Positions 10,901-22,900 of a DNA stretch of 64,000 bases are shown piece after piece. The position numbers and the translations under genes are program-made. The notes under the pieces were generated by a model that was given only the letters and a program-made list of their open reading frames with translations, was not told where the DNA came from and made no database searches. Position 1 is the stretch's first letter. Each line of letters starts with the position of its first letter. This DNA is from Chinchilla lanigera (taxonomy: Eukaryota > Chordata > Mammalia > Rodentia > Chinchillidae): the NCBI RefSeq assembly GCF_000276665.1, contig NW_004955423.1, forward strand, positions 511,635 to 575,634, written 5' to 3'.

Positions 10901-13900
10901 TAGATCCTAGATTTTACAGAACTGTAGTCAGATAAAGTTTGTTAACTTTCTAACACAAATTTTATTAAACAGTAGTAGTTAAATGAAAATACTATTATAT
11001 AGTTGTTACATGGTTGTCGGTAGTTCTGCATAAATTTGCACTTTTATTTGAGGTACTGTCTTATCTTGTCTTGTAAATTAACTCAGTTTTTTTCCCAGGT
11101 TAAATATAGAAGATATGCAGGGTTCTTTTTTTTTTCTTTTTTTTTTTTCAGAAAAATTTCAGTGGGTGTTAATTTTCCCATTGGTAATTCCTAATTTTAG
11201 CTTCACAGAAATTTTGAGAAATATTAGAAACATGGGAATTGATAGTCCCAAATGTGTCCTGCTCTGTCTTCTAGAAGTAAACCTCTTTAAAAGTGTCTTC
11301 CAATGAATATCACTTAAGAGAAGTTAATATGAATGTTAGTAGGTTATGGCTTAGTGAATGGAAGGTGTGCGATGAATCTTTGAAGAATGAACTGTATAAA
11401 ACTCAGGTAGCTTATTTGTTAAACCTGTATCAGTTCTTAAGCAGGTGGTGGTCATCTCTGCTTGCCGAGAATGGTTTACATAGTTTAACACCATTTATGG
11501 TAGCAACCACCATATTCATTGGAAGCTTTTAAACCACTCATTGTAAAGTAGCTGTCATTTAGCTATAATCTCTTTATCCATGTGGCAATATATCATAAGG
11601 ATTAAGAACACAGATTTTAGAGCCAGAATACCTGAGGTGGAATCCTCCTTCTGCTACTTGTTAACACCAGGCAAACTATTTCTCTTTTTTGTACCTCAGT
11701 TTCTACGTCTGTCACGAGGAGATAGTAGTGCCTGCTTCGTTGGATTGGGTGAGGGGAGGGATTAAATGAGATCCTATATTTGAAGCTCTTGGAGTGTTTT
11801 AAAATTTCAGCTGTTATTATTCATACATTCCACAAGCTCCTCAGGCCTCACTTTTATCCTGTAAATTCAAAACTCATTACAGCAAAAAAAAAAGAAATAG
11901 AGATTTCCTGGCAAGAAGTTCTTGTGCTTTTTTCGGACTTGTTTTCATTGCTTTCACTAGAGCAGTGATCGTGAACCTTCTACAGCTGTCAGTGATACAG
12001 ACAGCCCACTATGCCATAAGTTCACGGCCACTGCCCTAGAGGTTAAGCTTTGTTAACAAGACTAACTTACCAATTGTCAGTTTTTAAATTTTTTTATTTA
12101 ATTTAATTAATTAGTTAATTTTTTTTTTAGAATCTTTAGTTCTAATTACTACAGAAGTACAAAATTTGTACAGGGTATTTACTGATAATGACATTTTGAT
12201 GCTTGCCAAAGGGAAAATAAGCTACTCATATACTCCAATAAAATTTAAAAATTGTGCTTCACATTATAGAATCTTCCTAAAATGGAGTAGTAAAATGCCT
12301 ACACAGCATCCGTTCTTATTACACATATATTTTCCATTAAAGATTGAACAGAATATCTTGACTCCACTGCTGAGAAATCCATGGTTGACAACTACATATG
12401 CATTTCCTCTAAGAAACACAGCATTTGCATTAAGCCCATTTCTCCATAAAGTTCCCCTTATTAGCACACTACCAACTTCTCTTTAGAACTGTTTATATGT
12501 CTTTTGTCTGATCATCATCTTCAAATTTCATGATTTCATTTTTTAAACAATTTATAGTTTCATGACTTGCTTTTAACCTCTCCTTAAGCTCTGCAATTTC
12601 AAAGCTTGTTTTTTTCTTGGCAGCTTCTAACTTTTCGTTGGTTTTCACTTCAAGTTTTGCAAATTCTGTCTCATGCTTATAGGCTCCTAATGTTAGCTGA
12701 CGTGACGTTGTTAATAACTGTTGCATCATTGCTGTTGGGTCTTGAAATATCATTTCATCATAGAACTCTGAAACAACTTTTTGCTATTTAAAAATTTAAA
12801 CTTTAATGTTTGCTGTTAACCAGACTCTGACCCAACATTGCATTGGTGTCTGATTGGAATAGCTTTAACAAACGGTATAGAGTTACAGGTCCTTCATTCG
12901 GGTCAATGAAAAATATTTTGATGATTATTTCGAATTCACCCCATCCTGTTTCAGTAATTTCGTATGGAGGCTTAGTAACAACTCTTAAAGGATTTCCGAA
13001 ATGTCAGGTTTTTTAATCAAGGAAAATATCATGTTTTTCCATTTATTTACTTAAGTATTTCCATGCAGTGTTTGCAGTGTAAACACTGTGGTATTGTATT
13101 AATTCATGAGAACCAAAAAGTGGAGCTGCTTAATCTGTTTTCACTTGATAAGCTGAATTAAACAAAGTAAATGGCACAAATAGATGAAACAATAAATTAA
13201 AACTCAGATTATCATGTTACAGGGATAGTATATAAACAAACTTTGGGATATTATTTTATTGTTCTGGATAATTTAGTGTTAGGATTTTAGTTGAACTTCA
13301 TTGTATTCACATTTACAAAACATTTGTAGTGTAAATTAAACTTCATTTTATTTATAGAATGGCCACTATATCATTTAAAAATCATATTTAGTTACAGGAT
13401 TAGATTAAATACTCTAATTTTAAATTGATAGGTATACACATTTTTATAAAGTGTGTCCTTAATGACTACTTTATTTCCAAGTAATTTACTTAGATATTAC
13501 ATATAAAGTAAAATTTAAACTTTAATGTTTGCTGTTAACCAAACTATTGTGGGGCATGCCTGTGTTTTTTATTGAATACAGGTCTATGTGAGGTAATCTG
13601 TTTTGAAAAGTATTTAGTGTGAATGGCTCACAGGTTTACTAGTAATCATTTGTGTGTAAGACAGTAATCAATTTCATTTCTATTAAATATGTTTAATATT
13701 CAGAACTACTTTCTAAGGGTGACAAGACAGGTAATTTTTAGCAATTCTCTTTTATGGATGATGAATCTGAGATCAAAGAAGTCAAGAATTTCATATAGTC
13801 CTATGGTTATTTCAAGGAAGTGGCACATGAAGGATTGGAACCCAGGTTTCTTATTCTAAATCTGTTCGCGCTCTGCTCAGCCAAGCACCTGCTTTTCTTT

Positions 13901-16900
13901 CTTCAGTATAGGACAATATCTGTTACCTCTTGTTTTAGTCATTGTGCTATTGTTTTGTTTGTTTGGGGGAGTCAAACAGGAGTAATGTTAATAAGTAAGC
14001 TGTTTAAATTCCTTAGAACTTTTTATAAAGTTATATTTTTAATTTAAGAGGTTTTTGCTTCATAAAATTGAGTTTGAGGACATTTGCTGAAGATTGAGCA
14101 TAGTGGCACACATCTGTAATCCCAGTACTCAGGCAGCTGGGTCAGGTAGATTGCCCTGAGTTTGAGGCCAGCTGGGCTACATGATCAGTTCAAGAACACC
14201 CTGAACTGCAAAATGAGACCCTGCCTCAGAAAAAAGTAAAAATGGAACTTCTTATATTACCATTTAAGGCACAAATAGTTGAGGGCTTTCTATTTATGAA
14301 ATCCCAGGTGAAGTAATATCAGGATATATTGATATCCTAGTAGTTGACCCTTTACTGAAGTATATAGGAAAGTTTATGAATCTTTGTGATTAACATTTTC
14401 CTTAGTTGTCTTGTTAGTTTCTCTTGATTTATAGGCTTCAGAAATTTATTTAATCATAGGAATTAGAATTATTTGTAGTGCAATTTTAGGTCTTTCTACA
14501 GAGTGTTATTAAATAAATCTGTTATGATCTTTCAGTATGTTGATTTGGAACAACTTCATTATCGCTTTATAAGGGCTTCTTTGGAGGAAAAGGAATTTTA
14601 AGTTGGTAAACCATTTATGCTGATAGTTACTGGAGTAACATCACATCATATCAAGAGTACTTACTTTCAACATGATTTATTGTTATCACTGTTGTCCTTG
14701 ATCAACTGTCTTAAGTACTGTTTGTCAGCTGTTTCTCCATATAAAGTTACTGTTTTTGTCCTGCTATGCAAACTAGGAGAAAAGTCATCATGTATAATCC
14801 ACATTTAAGGGTATTATGCTTTACCTCCTTCAGGACAAATTTTCTACATAAAGTATTTAGTATTCTTTTACATGAGAGATTTATTTCTTCTCTATTACAA
14901 ATTTATTGTTGATTATAGTAAATATAAATGTTGGATATTTAGTTTATATGTTATAAGCCAGTATTACTTTATTAATTTTTTACTCAAGTATTTCCAGATT
15001 TGGCCAGTGAGAACTCTTTCATTATCTTCTTATATACCTTTGACATATGCTTCTCATTTTTTTAAAAAAAGTCTTCCTTACTTTCTGATCCTACCAGATG
15101 CTCCTGTCTTAGCTCATACATTTTCTACCACTGTCCTAGAATCAGCTGTTTCTTTAAGAATCTGTGGTTTTCATTGGAGCATAGTATTAGAAACCAAGAT
15201 CTAGGTGCTACATATGCATGCTGAATACTGGGATATCTTTTAAAAGCATCATCTGACAAAGAAATAACTATGTGTGTATGAATCCATTTGGCCATATACA
15301 TATATCTATAAATATATCTATGTATAACCATCTATATTAAGCTAAAGTCAGTTCTTAATGAAGTGTCCGACTTTATCACTATATTGACTAGTATAGTCTC
15401 CTTTTATGTCTAATTTCCACTCCAAAGTGAGATATCTGATTCCTATCATCTGCCCTCCATTTATTTAGTTACTCAATTCTAGTATACATGTATAGCAGTG
15501 TCACAGTTGTTAACCTAGATTTCCATTGGGAATGGTAATCCAGAAATACGCTGCATGATTATAAGTAGCATCCTTTTTACTCACAAAAATAGTTTGGTTT
15601 CGATGGTAAGTTATGTAGTCACCTTACTTACATGGCTTGTAAAGCTCTTATTTGCATCCCTCTGACCAAGGGTGGTATAAATGAATGGAGTAGACTGGGG
15701 TTAGACTAGTGAGTCCTGAGGAAAATGCACATCTAGGAGGGCAGCACTGTTTTGTTTCAGCTGCAAGGGCCACGGAGAAAGGTAGGTTTGGTAAAACCAA
15801 GTCTTACTTTTGTAGGACTAGGCAGACATCTGGGATTTTTTTTTTTTAATGATCATTGGCAACTAATTCTGTTTTTCTAAAAAGTGCAAAAATGTATTAA
15901 AGATCTGTATATTTTATCATATATAATTGATATCACAGTTTTACACATGAAAAGATCAAATGATGGTCCTTATATATATGCCTATGAGTTTATGGCTTCC
16001 AGTAACTAATAATGCAAATAATCAATTCTGATGTAGAAAATTAACATGTGTTTTTTAAAATATTGGTTAATATTATCAGACTTTTTAGGGGTTTTAACTT
16101 TGTTACTATACATTGACACACTCACCCACAGGGGGCATAACTTGAATGTCTGCTAGGTGGCTTGAATCATTTGTGGCACATACATGACTGTCGCATGCAT
16201 GACTGTACTACTTTCTGCCACCAGTGGTGCAAGCCACACAGTGGTGGTTCAAGCCAGCAGGAATGTGTTAAAGTGTAAGATAGTAATAACTATAAGACAG
16301 AGAATACCTTATATAGTTTCCTTAGAGGAAATCTGGACAAAAATGAAAAAGGTAGTACTACAGTAAATTAACCACACTTGAGAGAGCCTTTGAAATCCTT
16401 AATGAATGAAAATGATTCATGATTTTTGAGGGCTGTCTCCATTGTATATATAATTACAGTAGTGAAAATACAATTGAATGTGTAGTAGGCAAAAATTGTG
16501 GAACCAGTGCTTTCTTTGTGAAATATGCGTCACATGTTTTGTAGCTTAGATTTCCAGAATTTTGCTTTAGAAGCACATTTAATTTTTTTCCTTTTAAGAT
16601 TGTTTTAAAGAAGTCATTCATATACGTCTAGAGGAACTTCTCCGTGTTTTAAAGTCCGTAATGAATAAGCATCAGAACCTCAATTCTGTTGATCTACAGA
16701 ATGCTGCAGATGTACTTACTGCAAAAGTGAAAGGTAAGGAAGATACCTTAAAAGTAGGTTGCTGTGTAGAAAAGGTTCAAGTGGTACATTTTGATCCGTA
16801 GTCATGCTATAGCCATGTCTTCTCATGGCATTTATATAATGGGGGTCAATAAAGGGTTATGTGTATGTACTTTAATATTTAAATATTACAGCTAAGGGGC

Positions 16901-19900
16901 TGGAGATCTAGCTCAGCAGCACAAGTGCCTGCTTGGCAAGTGCAAGGTCCTCAGCCCAATTCCCAGCACCAAAAAAAAAAAAAAATTACTGCTAAGTCAC
17001 CCATGAAGCTTAAAAATTAAACTTTTATTTGGCTGCAAACACTGTAAACAAAGTAATTTAAACTAAACAATGATATTTACATTTTTAGTTTTATGAACAA
17101 ATTCATGCACATTTGAGGGAATTTCTTAGTGTAGAGGAGTTCTTTTTTTATGTTGGGGTTGGAAAATAGCCATTTGTAGTAACTCCAATTTGTACAACCA
17201 AATGGAGAAAAAGATTTACTTTAAGATCTGAAAATGAAATTAAAATTATAAATAAGTTATATATGTACCTATATGGGAAAATGCATATATGTACTTAAAC
17301 AGAATCAAGAATTTAGACATGATCTTCTGGAATGACTTGCCACTCAGAATTGTTGAAATTGTTATGCTGGGCTGTAGTGTACAATAAAAAGGATTATTAT
17401 AAGAAAGAGTGAAGAGAGTCTTTAAATCAGTTACGAGGTGGTTAGAAATAATGGTCTTGATAAGGGCAGTAGGCTTTGATCTAAGGCCAGAAACTGGGAT
17501 ATAGTACTAGCGTAATGTTGGTTGTCATATAGAGGGGATAGATGTCAGTTTGACAAAATATAAGACAGGATAAACATTAGGGATTATAGAGAAATTTGAA
17601 TTTGAAGGTGCAGGCATGTGAATTATTGATGTATAGGTGGTAAGAGAAGGCTGTGGTATTAATTCAGAGTGTGCAGAATAGACGGAAGACTGATGAAATC
17701 TAGAGGCAAAGAAGACAGACGAACTGGAGAAACCAGTAGGCAAGGAGATGATCAAAAGAAAAATGTTACAGAATTTTTAAAGTGTGGGGTTTTAAGAAGT
17801 GTCATCAGTATAAAATGCCACTGATATGAAAATATGGATTCAAGTAATCAGACCATAAAAAGTGACCTAAAGGTGACAGTGGTGTAGTGGAGTCAGAGAA
17901 AGATAAAGTCACAGCCAGTTCTGTGATAGAGGTATATACACAGGCACCAAGGGAACACAGTAAGCACCCCATCTGAGGTTAAATGAAGAAAAGAAAAATT
18001 TCTTTGGGGAGAAGGGTTACCTATTCTGAGTTTCAAAGGTCAAATATAGGCATTAACTGGGTTGGAGGAGTGGCAGGATTGGGCCTGCCATGTAATAGGC
18101 CCCTGAACAAGAACTCTGGATATGAAGAACATGATAAGATTGGTATCTTAGTTACTTTCTCATCCCGGAGACACCACAGATTAAATAAGGAGAGGTTTAT
18201 TTTGGCCCACAGTTTGTAGAGGTTTCAGGCTGTAGTCAGCTGGCTCCAAGTCAGAGTGGCATTAACAGAGGGGCTTGGTGGCAGCAGGAGACAGAAAAGA
18301 GGAATCAAACAGAAGAGGAGGAGAGAAGGAGATAGACCTTTCCAGGCCATGCCCCCGTGACCCACCTCCTCCAACCAGGCTTCACCTCCCAAACACAGCT
18401 GTAAACTCATCAGTGAACTAATCAGTGCCCCCAGGATCCTCACCTCTCAAAAGCCCTACCCGTGAGTACGTGAGGCTTTAGGGGCCATCTAGTAGACGTA
18501 AAGCAGAACAGTTGATGGCCACACTCTTTTATTTGGAGAGACCAGAGGGCAATGTCAAAAAATAAGGCAGGAAGAGAAAATAAACACCCAGCCAATAAAA
18601 TAGTTTGTACACACACACACACACACACACACACCCCATGATATGGATTTATCCTGTTTGTGTGGTTTTCTTTATTTAAAGTACTGGAAAAAACAAGTAT
18701 TGTAGCTGGGCATGGTGACATACGCCTGTAATCCCAGCACTCGGGAGGTTGAGGCAGGAGGATCGTTGTGAGTTCGAGACAGCCTGGGCTACAAAGTGAG
18801 CTCAAGGCCAGCCTGAACCACATAGCAAGACCCTGTCTCAAAAAGAAAAAAAAAACCAAAACATGTACTGTAGATGATTCTAAATGAGGAACATGGGTAG
18901 CCTCTGTTGTGACTTTTAAAAAATGTGCTTAATAACCAAATTTGTTTTTGAATAGATTGTTTACAAGTGCCATTTAACATTACTTAGGTAGGGAAATTTG
19001 TGTCTATAGATAGTAAAATTTCCATGCTTGGAAATAGCCAGCTAGTTCAATTGTTGTCAGTGGCTATTGTGTACAGTCAGGATGTCCTGGGGAAGGAGTG
19101 CTCCAGGGTGCTTGATCCACATTCCAGAAACAGACTAGAGGAGAGTGGTCTCTCAGCCGCCTTGAAGATCTTTTTATCTCTGAGGTAAAGCAGTCTTTTG
19201 ACTTTCCCACAATGACTGACTTTACACTTGGGATCAGTGTTACTATTTTACTTTCGTGTTGCTTGAAATTTTAAAGGGGAAGATAACTTTTTGGGAAACT
19301 TACTCTGTACCAGGAAGATTGGATGAGATTAGAAAACTTTAAAAGTGGTTTCTTTGGGTTAAATTTATGTGTTTCTAAATAAAACTACCTTCCCTGTCCC
19401 CACTGTTACTGTGAAAGCCTTCCAAAAATATATTGATGTTGCAAATGAAAAATACTCAGTGACCTGCAAAATAGAGTCAAGTCAGAGTTTATTTAATTAC
19501 TTTATTTTATGACAATTTACTTTTCAAAACCTGGAAAGGCAAGGGATGGGTGAAAAACATTTTTAGTGTCTCTCCTATGCCAAACCATGTAAGTGCTTCA
19601 CATACTTCATTCTTTGCCAAAAAAGAAAAGCAACATAACATCTTTATTTTAGAAACATTAAGAAAAACTATTGTATGGTAAGATCAAAATACTAAAGAAA
19701 TAGAGTGAACATTTACATCTTTTAATCTAACCCCCTGATTACATTTTTACAAAATAACAGTTGACAAGAGCAGTTGACTTGTTTTGTAGGTCTTACTGGT
19801 AAAATGCATTTTTCATATTTACTAAATTGTAGAAAGAAGGAAGGGGAGGGAAGAAGGGAGGAAAGAGAGAGAGTAAGAAAATACAGTGCAGAATAACTGT

Positions 19901-22900
19901 AGAATCAGAGAGATGCACAATCTTATGTTAACACAGATTTGAATATATGAGGTCTATCTACTTCATAAGAAATGAAAAATTGAAGTTTTTTTTGTTTTTT
20001 TTTGAGACAGGGTTTCACTATGCAGTTCAGGCTAGCCTTGAACTCACTTTATAGCACGGACTGGCCTCAGAACTTGCAGTGATCCTCCTGCCTCAGCCCT
20101 CAGAGTGTTGGGATTACAGGCATGCACCACCACACTCTGGCAAAGAATTGAAATTTTTAACTGCCCTTATTTTATTTTGAATATGGAATTTACTTTGTAC
20201 TAACTTTAAAATAAAAATTCTTAGCTATTCTTCATTCATTCTAGTAGTGATTTGTATTTCCTTTATCTCCTCCTGTTTCCAAGCAGGAAGTTCAGTCTGA
20301 CAAATTTTTGCAATATGATAGGACAGATACAGTCTATTTTTGAAGCAGATAAAGACATCTTCAGAATTCAGTAATTTATGATGTGCTCAGTATTTATGTT
20401 TTCATTTCTTTAGCTCAATTTTATTGGTAATATAAAAGGCAAAAACTTTTTATAGGTTTTCAGTCTGTATTTTGCCCTATATTTATAAACTGGCAAATAA
20501 AATAGAAAAATAAGCCTAACTATACCTCCAATATTATAGAAGCCTCATATTTTCTTTCTGTTCTGCAAACTTAATTTTCTATATGCAGCTCGTTCATACA
20601 ATTCAAAGTGAAAATTATATAAGAGGGTATTCTACAGTGAAATTTCTTTCCTACGTCAGACCCTTAGCTACCCATTCCTCTCCCTGGATAACTAATAGCT
20701 ATTACTGTTTTCTTGTGTATTTTTCCAGAGATGCATACGTGCAAATACATATACTCTTGGGCTGGGGGTATAGCTCAGTGGCACAAGCACCTGCCTAGCA
20801 AGGTCCTGAGTTTGAGTCCCAGTACCAAAAAAAGAAAACAACATGGATTCTCTTTAACCTCGTTTTTATACAGGTGGTAGTATTCTGCTTTTTGCTCATT
20901 TGTCTGCACATAAAGGGTTTCCCTCTTCTTTTGTTACTAGTTTTATTTTTCCAAAACGATATGGTGGTCCATTAATAGACAATTTATTTAACCAGTTCAT
21001 TACTAATAAGTGTTTGTACTGTTTTCACTTTTTTTCCATTATGAATGATGCTTCATTAAATAGTTATGCAGATTCTTAGATGGGCATTTGCTGAATCAGT
21101 GACTGTGTGTGTTTATATTTTTTGATATTGTTAGAAGTCTTCTATAGAGGTTCTGCCCTTCCCACAGCAGTGCTGAAGAGGTTGATTATCTTTACCAGCA
21201 GCTCTGGTTGCCAAGCTTTGTTATCTAGGTTATCAGGGAAAATTGGTATCTCAGTGTAGATTTAATTTGCATTTCCCTTATTTTGAGTGCAGCTGAAAAC
21301 CATTTTAATTGTTTTTTTTTTTTTTTTTGGTTTTTCTCTGGTACCGCATTTTAATTGTTTTAGGGCCATTTATATATCTTGTTTGTTTGTTTATTTATGT
21401 ACTTAGAATTTCCAGGGCCTTTGCACTGACTACATTCCTGGCCCCTTTTTAAAATTTTGAGACAGGATTTTGTTAAATGGCTGTTTCCCACACTGGGTTT
21501 GAACTCATTATTTTCCTATTTCAGCCTCCCAGATTTCTACGATTACAGGCCTGTGTTGACCTGTACGTCCATTTGTGTGAATTGATCTTTTCATCTGTTT
21601 CTGCCTTGGTGGTTGATCTTTTCTTAGTATAAATTTGTAGAAATTCTCTTTGTATAGGTAAAATTAGCCCATACTCTTTGATTTAAATTGTGCATTTTCT
21701 TCATTTTTTTTCTTCTGATGTATCTTATTTTTGCATTTAAATTTATTAGTCTTTCTATTTTTTGGGTATGGTTTCTGGGTTTTATGTGTTAGTCTTCCCT
21801 GCTATGAGATTATGGAATTTTTCCAGGTTTTTTTTCCAGATGTTTTTAGATATTATTTATTAAATTTAAATATTTGGTATATTGTAAATCATATAGGTAT
21901 TGTTAATTTATCAATAATTCATATTTTCCCATTGATTGGAGTTGTCACTTTTATCATCAGTCACTGAATTCTTACATACATTACTTAGAGCTTCTATTTT
22001 GGAACATTTTGAAAGCAAAGATAATGAGCTTAGTGAATGGAAAAGAGTGGGTGGTTAATAGAGCAAGAAACATGCCAAGGGAAACCTGTTGGAAATGTGG
22101 GGCTGGGGCTCAGGTTTCAACTAGACAAGTGGTTTAGGAATTCATTACCTTATAGGTATGAAAGTGAATGAAATGCAGGGGATATAACTCAGCAGCACAG
22201 TGCTTCTGTGCAAGCGCGAGGTCATGAGTTCAATTCCCAGTACCAAAAGAAAGAAAGAAAGAAAGTGAATGAAGTCATGTAGGAGTAATGTATAGACAAG
22301 AAGGCAACATGAGACTGTAGGCTGAATGTGGGGAAACCGTGACATACAGATTGTCTGCAGACAGATACAGAATTTAGGAAGGCACTCAAGTCTGTTGAAT
22401 ATTAAGCACTGTAATGTATATCCGTTACATTTGTTTTCTTAGTTCTTCTCAATAATGTGCCATTTTGCATTTGAAGAAATTGAGGTTAGCTAATGTGTCT
22501 GGACTAACACAGGAATAGTAGAGGTCATAGTTGAATTCAGGTATAAAACTCCATAGCCTTATTTCTTCCAGTTACAATAATACATTGCTTCTAAGAGAGC
22601 AGAATATTTTTAAAATGGAAGGAAGTGGTTAATGTTTGCAGTAATTATAGTTGACGTTATTCAGGATTGATGTACTGTACACATTAAACTGTTTACATGG
22701 ATTATCACATGTAATATTCACAACTTTTCATATCAACTCTTCATATCATATCTTCATATCAATTCTCATTTTGCAGATGAAGTATTTAGAACACAGAAGG
22801 AGGTTTGTCCAAGGTTGCCCATATATTAAGCGGTAAAATTATGGAAAAGTGAGGGGGAAAGGCTCCATTTTTGACAAATAGGCAGTTATTGCTGACAGCG

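Larger units (their letters stand above)
6417..16598 (+). other. ARHGAP29: Intron 2 of ARHGAP29 (10.2 kb)
   Basis: It contains ID and B1 SINEs, a (CA)n run, a Tigger/MER2 copy, an hAT fragment, an MIR, a 71-bp hAT MITE, the YEATS4 retropseudogene, a probable old L1 piece and an unclassified palindrome, listed separately. Stretches 6420-7400, 9790-11580, 13000-13690 and 14240-14990 show only AT-rich unique-looking sequence. Confidence 0.9.

Noticed and set aside
18440..18859. 139-codon minus-strand frame with a plausible-looking protein
   Set aside because: It translates a B1-like SINE, a (CA)n run and LTR sequence in antisense; the RQGLAM-type text is the familiar product of Alu/B1 translation.
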